From Boswellia sacra (Eukaryota > Streptophyta > Magnoliopsida > Sapindales > Burseraceae), in assembly GCA_013180625.2 (NCBI GenBank), contig SNVD02014114.1, forward strand, positions 26,039 through 90,038: a DNA stretch of 64,000 nt, given 5' to 3'. Under the pieces are notes generated by a model. That model saw only the letters and a list, made by a program, of their open reading frames with translations. It was not told the DNA's origin and searched no databases. A program made the translations under genes and the position numbers. This document shows, piece after piece, positions 57,733 to 64,000 of the stretch. Position 1 is the first letter of the stretch. Every line of letters begins with the position of its first letter.

Positions 57733-59253
57733 ACTTAAATATGCATATTTAATAAGAGTTCAATTCATCATATTGCATTAATAGTGTCATTAAATTCCTC
57801 AACTTAAGCATATTTGTAGTATTTGCATCTTTAGAATTAATTTCTCTTAATTTTGGTTTTGTTGCAGGTTCGGTAAAATGGGCATAACTTTCTATTTATA
57901 GATCAGAATGGTGCAAATCTTAATGTTTTGGAAATCTGATTCAATTATCTACAAGATTGCATTTCACAAGTATCATCAAATTCGGGCTCTTAGTGGACCA
58001 AAATTGGGCTTGAAGTGAACCCATCTACAGTCTCGGTCCAGTCTGACCAGGCCTCTATATTTGGACTGTATCTCTCAAAATACGTATCCCAATTGCACAA
58101 ATCAATATGTTCTAGAAAGCTGAGAGAAATATCTACAACTTTCATGAAGACATGTGATTAAAATTCTCAATATTTCAATGTCAAAATTGATGGTCAAAGT
58201 CGGTGCCTAATGATCCCAATTGTCAAAGATATTTACAACTAATATTTGACCATTATGCCCTGGTAATTTGACAAGTTTGCCCCTGGATGTATCTATAAAT
58301 AGAGGTGCCTTGTGACCCATTAGGGCATCTTGGCCTTTGCTGGAACATTTTGGCTTTGGCTAGGATCTTGTATTGTGTTTTGTGTGTTTATGTTATTAAT
58401 GAATTTCCTTTTTCTTGCATTTTATTTTCTTTCTATTATAATGTTCTTTTAATTTCTCTTTTGCTAAGGTGAAAGGGTAAAACCCTTGATATGAGAATAA
58501 GGATTCTCTAACCCTTAATATGTGCTTAATAATCTCAATCTTATAATGCTTATTCAATATGATTTATATTTAATTTCTTAATCAATCTTGACACCACTCG
58601 TAAAGTGGAGGTCTTGATCCATTGTCGACAATCCTTGGCACATTAAATGCTTGGATCCTTTCTAGATGTCGTATGGTTATTCCTTACCGACAAGAATCTA
58701 GTTAGGAACCTTGATTTGTTGTAGACATATGGTGATTGGCACATGGGATGCTTGAACCCATTTACAAGACGTGGTATAAATATTGGTAATGAAACAAATA
58801 TAATTCATATAACTAAAATGGGTTAATTATCCTTATTTGAAATATCAAGGGCGGATCCCCTAACCTTAGCCTTCATTTTTATTGTGTTAATTACTCTTGT
58901 ACTTTAATTATTCTATTGTTTATGAACTTTTTATTTTATTTACTATGGTAGGTTCTACCACCTTATGAAATTGTTCTTTAATTTACTATGGTTGGTTATA
59001 CCACCTATTTCCATGGATGGTTTTACCTCCTCTTGCTTTTTGTTTTATATTTGAATGGTCGGTAATACCACCTACCATCTTACATATTTATTGATATTAT
59101 CTTGTTATTTCTTGAATTATTCATATCATATTTGCTTATCTTATAATTTGTAACGCTAAAATCCCCTTCCTCGTGGATCGACCTCGGTCTCACCGGGTTT
59201 TATTACTTCGACACTCCTATACTTGGGAGGCAATCCTATTTTCGGATGTGTCA
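57733..59253 (+). repeat. family A 3' LTR, main part
   Basis: Continues from 48506 across the family C insertion; total 1529 bp, the normal family A length. It ends GATGTGTCA at 59253, after which the MULE gene resumes. Confidence 0.9.
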
Positions 59254-59447
59254 GGTGTCAATGGCTGTTTATGGTCGTCCTGACTACCTTGCAACCTCAT
59301 TCGAAATTGAGTGCATCGAGGATTCGTCACAGGTGCCACAGCAGGAGGCTGGGGGAAGAGAATGCGGTGTGTACTGTTTGAGGTATATTGAGTTCCTAGC
59401 CGGGGGCGTTCCACTGACAGCCATTAAGGCATTCACAAAGGATGTCT
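59254..59447 (+). pseudogene. Ulp1-type cysteine protease, C-terminal part
   Basis: The segment GRECGVYCLRYIEFLAGGVP carries the catalytic Cys (ECGVYC, parallel to DCGVF in SUMO proteases), with a Gln-containing stretch before it. Ulp1-like C48 peptidases cleave SUMO-type conjugates, and copies in MULEs are common in plants. The catalytic His and Asp, expected about 100 residues upstream, are missing between 43184 and 59254. A stop follows (59447). It was once continuous with the DUF1985 gene. Confidence 0.75.
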
Positions 59448-59449
59448 AG

Positions 59450-60120
59450 CGACAAAGTGGCGGTACAGCTTTAGGCGTATCGCATTGTTCGATAGGTGGA
59501 GGGAGTCTTAGTTGTCATAGGACCTGCCCAGGTTGCGGCCACCACAGGCCATGTCAATGTCGTTTCAGCGGATGTTGAGCCGCAGCCCAGCACGACGCCT
59601 TATCGATTTCGTGTCATGCATATAATTTGTATAGTTACGCATTTTTGTGGATATGTAGTTTGTTGATATTTACACATTTTTGTATAGTGTCATATTTTGT
59701 TTAGTAGCACATGTTTTCCATGAATAGGGATTTGAAAACTTGTAGATACATTTTTTCTCGGATGTAATGGTACATACGTGGACATATACGTGTACATTTA
59801 TACATGAATGGTTTAGGCACAATACTTTCTATGTTTTATATATTGACGAAGCACATAAATTCGTGTCTCATACATGAAGGCTAAATACTTATACAAGAAT
59901 GTTTTATACCTTAAAATGTGTATAAGATAAAATAAACAATTAGAGATAAATATGGTCAGGCCAACATATCTCGTTCAAAGAAGTGAAGTGAAGCTGAAAT
60001 TTATTGAACTTAAATTACCTCATATTTTTGTGGTGGTTGATTATGGAATGCAACATAGATTAAAAAACCCCTTACATACATTTGGTAGACATCATCTCCT
60101 GTCATAAAGTGGAACTGGGT
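59450..60120. other. intergenic part of MULE
   Basis: Spacer between the convergent Ulp1 and transposase genes. TATGTTTTATATATTG-type AT-rich DNA, no gene recognised. Confidence 0.5.
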
Positions 60121-60121
60121 T

Positions 60122-62915
60122 TCAGCAAGTTTGACGATTGTGCCCAGAACTCCCACATTGCCCGTAAATTCGAGACGAGCTAGACTCACCGACGGAAGGG
60201 ATTCGATTCCTCTGAAGATGACCGCCTGGTCTCCTCATGACTGGCGGTAGAACCACTTTGTTGTGAACCTCCTCAGGAACCACCCAATCCTCACTAACTC
60301 CAACAGGAACAACTGGTGGAGCATATGCATGTAGTAATGTTTCAGTCGTATACCAATGCGCACAATAATCATGGCACGTCAGTAGATTCATACGTTTACA
60401 AACAGCTAATACATGTGCACATGGAAGCTGGTCAAGATCAAATACTCGGCATGTGCATGTACAAGCGTGCATGTCAACGATGCTAACACGGTCGTTGCCT
60501 CTAACCTCATACATAGTAAGAGAGATACCACTAACCCTCATATGTTCTCCCTCCTTTAAACGCTTCTTCATCAACTTGTTAGCCCACGACAAGAGATGTA
60601 ATTTTGAGTTAGCAAATAATTATCGACGCTCATAGAACCATTGCTGCAAGTTGACTCGGTAATAATCTGCTAACAATGTCACCGGGAGGAATCGATGGTG
60701 TCACAAGCGGCTATTCATCGACTCAGCTATATTTGTTGTCATGATGTTATACCGTTGACCATGAAACTGTGAACGTGCCCATTTCTCGACTCCAATCTCT
60801 CGAAGATAAGCTGTTACTGCTGGCATATATGATTCAATTTGTCGCATATGATAGTTGAAATCAACACAGTGATATGTCCTTACAGCTCAAAAGTATATCT
60901 CTAACAATGTATTGTCCTTGAAAGTTGCATTCAAGTTACCCTTCAGATGATGAGTGCACAATTCATGCAGTGCATGAGGGAAAACTGCTATAGTAGATAG
61001 TTCAATGCTCTGATGACGGTCAGAAATGAAAACAAGATCTCGGACATTTTGTACAACATGATCACGCAACTGTCTCATGAACTAGGTCTAGGAGTCATCA
61101 TTTTCAGAATGCCCAACTCCAAATGCCAAGGGATATATTTGCTTATTTCCATTCATACAAGAAGCCAAAAACATTGCACCTTTATATTTCCCTTTCAAAA
61201 AAAGAACCATCAACTGCGATAACTAGCCTAATTGATGATGCAAATCCAGCAATAAAGGCCGCAATACTCATGTAAAAGTATCTAAAATGGTTGTTGTCAT
61301 CGGTTTCTAAAGAAGTTTTGGTCCCCAGGTTTGCTTTCTCAATCATGTACATGTACTAGGGGAGTAGTGTGAATGACTCCTCATGAGATCCGTGAAGTTC
61401 TTGCAAAGCTGCCTCCTTTACCCTCGATGTCTTGTTGTATGTGATATTAACACCTAATGACTCATGAACATCAGACATAATTTCCTTTGGACGATATATT
61501 CTCAATGCCTTAACGAATTTGCTCTTAATATGTTTGCCAATGACATGTGCAGTTGCCTGTTTGTGATTTGGGTGAAGTTCGGCTCCGGAGCATGTGTGAT
61601 GGTTCTTATACTTTTTTACTTGGAAGAAATGTGAATCGACTACCTTTGTGGCACGTAAATGCCATTTACAAGATTTAGCATGGCAGACAACCTCAAACCT
61701 TATTTCATTGGAGTTCCTCACTTTAAATTGAAAGTTCCGTCTTAGTGTCAAATTCGATAACTTCTCACGAAGCTCCGTTTTGCTGTTAAACATCCGTCCA
61801 ACCCCAATCTCAATCCCATCAACTAGAAACAAGGAAGCATCATCGCCATCTGTGGATGATAAATGTACAATAGGTGGCATCCACCTGAATGTGTTAGCCC
61901 GATCACTGTCATTCTCAGAGCCTAAATTCGCTTCTTCATGTCTACGATTTGCATCCACTCTCGGCTCATTATTCGACACCGGATCTTGCTAATGTCTGTA
62001 TACTAGTGCGGAGTGAATTAGAGAAGGAACGGTAAACGACACATCCTAGTTCACATAATTCAAGATCTCCGTCTGTTCATCATTATCAAAATGCGAACCG
62101 TCTACATCCTGGCCATCAACAATAAAATCATCCAAACCCTCAACATCATTCTCAGTACGAATAGTGCAATCATCATTGTCATCGTCAACATGCTCACTAA
62201 CATCATCACTACCATCATCATTATCTTCGTAATCTTCATCACCACCATCGTCATCATTAACATCATCACTAGCATAACTAACATCAATATTACCTAAACT
62301 CTCAAACTCTCTAATGCTATCAAGATGACGTACCAATCTCGATGGCATCGACGGGGGCACCCCTTCTTCATTTTCAACTAAGATCTCACCTGACTCATGC
62401 CCTACATGCTTTGAATACTGCTCAAACTCAATGCAAATGTCATCATTCAATTGTGGTTGTGCACAAACAGGAGTGGACTCCCTTAATTGGTTGCTTCCAG
62501 TTGCTGAGCGTAACATAGAGGGATGACAAGATCTTTGTCGCCGACGTACTGCATCGGATCCTGACCTCTGTTTTCGCTTCTCCCTATCTTCAACTTTGAT
62601 AATTAATGGTGTATACAACTGTTGATCCTCCAAACAATGTTGTATAAAAAAACAAACATCGTGGTCAGTCTCAATAGGAGTCGGCATTGGCGGAAGACCC
62701 TTAAAACCAAATTGAACCTCTAAACTGATGTTATGCTTGCGAAGATCCCAACCCATTCCAGTACTAATACAGTCAACCAACTCATTCTAGGTAGCAGACC
62801 TACAAATTATCAATGGATTCGCCCTCCCACCGGTGTATAAATAGCCACCATTTTCTTGCATAATCCAAGAACCATTGTATATAATAAGTATGCGTAAAGT
62901 TTCCATATCCTGCAT
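60122..62915 (-). pseudogene. MuDR-type MULE transposase
   Basis: On the minus strand: N-terminal region from ATG 62915 (MQDMETLRILIIYNGSW, PB1-like start), a stop near 62787, an Asp/Glu-rich linker (62046-62780), the MuDR DNA-binding region (61979-61356: MFNSKTELREKLSNLTLRRNF followed by CHAKSCKWHLRATK, then HTCSG), the DDE core (AVDGSF near 61200, LVFISDRHQS near 61010, HELCTHHLKGN near 60940), and the SWIM zinc finger CTCRVFDLDQLPCAHVLAV (about 60430-60480), ending in a CGSSGHNRQTC knuckle. MULE transposases cut and paste elements with long terminal inverted repeats. Several stops, including two TGG-to-TAG changes near 61080, and frameshifts inactivate it. It is convergent with the Ulp1 gene. 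Confidence 0.85.
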
Positions 62916-62989
62916 GATAAAGACATATCGTAAGTCTGTGGACAAAAAATCATCACAAAATGGCTTACAAAAAGGCACAAAAATGACAT

Positions 62990-63260
62990 TTCTGCCTAAA
63001 CGCTCGACGAAACTCGACGAAAAAACTTGACACTCGACACTCGACAACCATCTCAACACGCGACGCACGATGATCGACGCTCGACTAATGCGACACACAT
63101 ATACTCGACACACGAACTCGACGAAATTTACATTCGACACTTGTCACGTTCAGCACTCCACTCGACGCACTATCACGACACTCGATCCTAGACTCGACAC
63201 AACCCCTAGACAGTCGACATGACCATCCGACATGTCGAGTGTCCATCCGACACAACCCCG
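62990..63260. repeat. MULE right subterminal repeats
   Basis: Many TCGACACTCGAC / CTCGACGAAA words and ATCCGACATGTCGAGTGTCC (63225-63244), the counterpart of 40418-41010 in inverted arrangement. Probably also the transposase promoter region. Confidence 0.75.
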
Positions 63261-63299
63261 CGACTCTCAATGTAGCTCGACAAATCTCTACTTCTTCCC

Positions 63300-64000
63300 C
63301 GTCAACTGCGATACCAGATTTTCTCACAACGAATTCTAATTTCCAGCAAATGTTGATAAAAACCGCACTATCTTTAACCTTACTTTACATACATATCTCC
63401 TATTTTAAGCTACATCATGCGGTTGACAGTTACAGAAACAATAAATAACCAAAACATTACAACCTACTGAAATTTTCAAGCTATTTAGCGAGAGAATAAC
63501 GAAAGTTTTTCTTACCTTGTTACTCAGCTTCAGTTGTTGAAAGTTGTTTCGGACAGTGATGTGTATGAGGAGTGACTGGTTTCTTTGTTTCATTTACTTC
63601 TTTTTTTTTCTAAATTCAATTATATAAGGGTAAGGGTATTTGAGTCTTTTTGTCAAGAAAGTTTCTGGCATAAAAATTTTTCAGAATGGGTCCAAATTTC
63701 ATCATGGGTCCCTAATTGTGTCCATTTCTTCAATTTTTCCTTAATTTTATTTTTTTGTCAATTGTTTGGATCGAGTAGAAAAAGGTTTCATGATTAAATT
63801 TTCTTATCACTTGCAATACAGTGCCTTCTTGGGCCGTCACGAGATAAAGAATATCAAGAATAGTAGGCTACAAAAAGTGATAGCAAATCACGTTAAAAAA
63901 AGTGTATCTTCTACAATAAAAATAATAATTAAACTACCGTGAAATAGTTAATTTAACATAATTTTTGAGATGATTTAATGAGTATTATGATAAAAATACA
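63300..64000. other. anonymous flank
   Basis: AT-rich DNA with no gene I can support. The outer terminus of the MULE may lie here, but I found no clear end or duplication. Confidence 0.4.

Larger units (their letters stand above)
43252..59253 (+). mobile_element. scrambled gag-only family A element, hosting a family C insertion
   Basis: Order: truncated 5' LTR (43252-44533), a Gag-linker tail (44556-45064), NABP leader with the deletion junction (45199-45327), then Gag again from about residue 120 (45328-46770), the leader and junction a second time (46878-47010), 3' region, PPT, and a 3' LTR split by the family C element (48507-57727). The PBS and first Gag third are missing. Flanks CCTGA (43247-43251) and GGTGT (59254-59258) do not match, and the His/Asp part of the Ulp1 protease is missing from the interrupted MULE gene. 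Host DNA was therefore deleted here, or two insertions recombined. Confidence 0.8.
40418..63300. mobile_element. Kaonashi-like Mutator element (DUF1985, Ulp1, MuDR transposase), split by retrotransposons
   Basis: The two parts, 40418-43251 and 59254-63300, make sense only together. A plus-strand gene runs from DUF1985 exons through a Pro/Ser linker to the Cys-containing end of a Ulp1 protease. A minus-strand MuDR-type transposase follows, and both ends carry the same TCGAGTGTCGGAT / ATCCGACACTCGA subterminal words plus a shared TCGAGCGTTTAG(A/G)CA block (about 40986-41001 and, inverted, 62990-63005). MULEs with Ulp1-like genes (Kaonashi type) are known in plants. Stops in all genes show it is inactive. 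Exact termini and the expected 9-bp duplication could not be located. Confidence 0.7.

Noticed and set aside
43252..59253. Simple single insertion of the scrambled family A element
   Set aside because: Flanks CCTGA and GGTGT differ, and the protease His/Asp region is missing from the interrupted gene.
62046..62300. Opposite-strand Ile/Met-rich frames
   Set aside because: Shadows of the Asp/Glu-rich linker (GAT/GAC repeats) of the transposase.

Overview
This is plant nuclear DNA, almost certainly from a eudicot. It is AT-rich and consists almost entirely of nested and broken transposable elements. No ordinary single-copy host gene is evident, and the species cannot be told from the sequence.

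The dominant elements are two related families of Athila-like Ty3/gypsy LTR retrotransposons. Both have LTRs of about 1.4-1.5 kb beginning TGAT and ending TCA, a primer-binding site matching the 3' end of plant tRNA-Asp, and a G-rich polypurine tract. Family A LTRs begin TGATGAACAC and family C LTRs begin TGATAGGTGTC. The unusual part lies between the polymerase region and the 3' LTR, where Athila elements normally carry an env-like ORF. Here both families carry two extra ORFs in the same order and strand. The first encodes a protein of about 183 aa with a basic stretch and a four-cysteine finger, resembling the nucleic-acid-binding cysteine-rich proteins of carlavirus-like plant RNA viruses. 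The second is an intronless gene of 216 aa encoding a LOG-type cytokinin riboside 5'-monophosphate phosphoribohydrolase. Four LOG copies are present: 11581-12231 (-), 21007-21657 (-), 36899-37549 (+) and 53698-54347 (+). The two family A copies are fully open although the polymerase genes beside them are full of lesions.

Layout: 1-6000 is mostly anonymous AT-rich DNA with an unrecognised multi-exon gene remnant at 4417-5900. 6021-6901 is a short LINE ORF1-type insertion. 7190-17170 holds two copies of an unidentified repeat (D) with several tandem arrays, interrupted by a truncated minus-strand family C element (8195-12917, LOG with one nonsense codon). 17440-18222 is a plant-mobile-domain pseudogene. 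18223-40417 is a head-to-head composite of two family A elements, both lacking their 5' ends: a minus-strand one (18223-23718) and a plus-strand one (23719-40417). The latter is split by a gag-only family A element (26596-33537, TSD CCTTC). 40418-43251 and 59254-63300 are the two halves of a Kaonashi-like Mutator element (DUF1985 gene, Ulp1 protease end, MuDR-type transposase on the minus strand). It is split by a scrambled gag-only family A element (43252-59253), whose 3' LTR in turn holds a complete family C element (48507-57727, TSD TGAAY). The last 0.7 kb is anonymous.

Working picture, an inference: an Athila-like lineage captured a processed LOG mRNA and a small nucleic-acid-binding protein gene of possible viral origin, and kept them as a two-gene module through the split into families A and C. 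LOG makes active cytokinin, which drives cell division and meristem maintenance, so the element may promote the host tissue in which it multiplies. The gag-only copies have lost the module and look like parasites of module-bearing relatives. No copy in the window looks autonomous.
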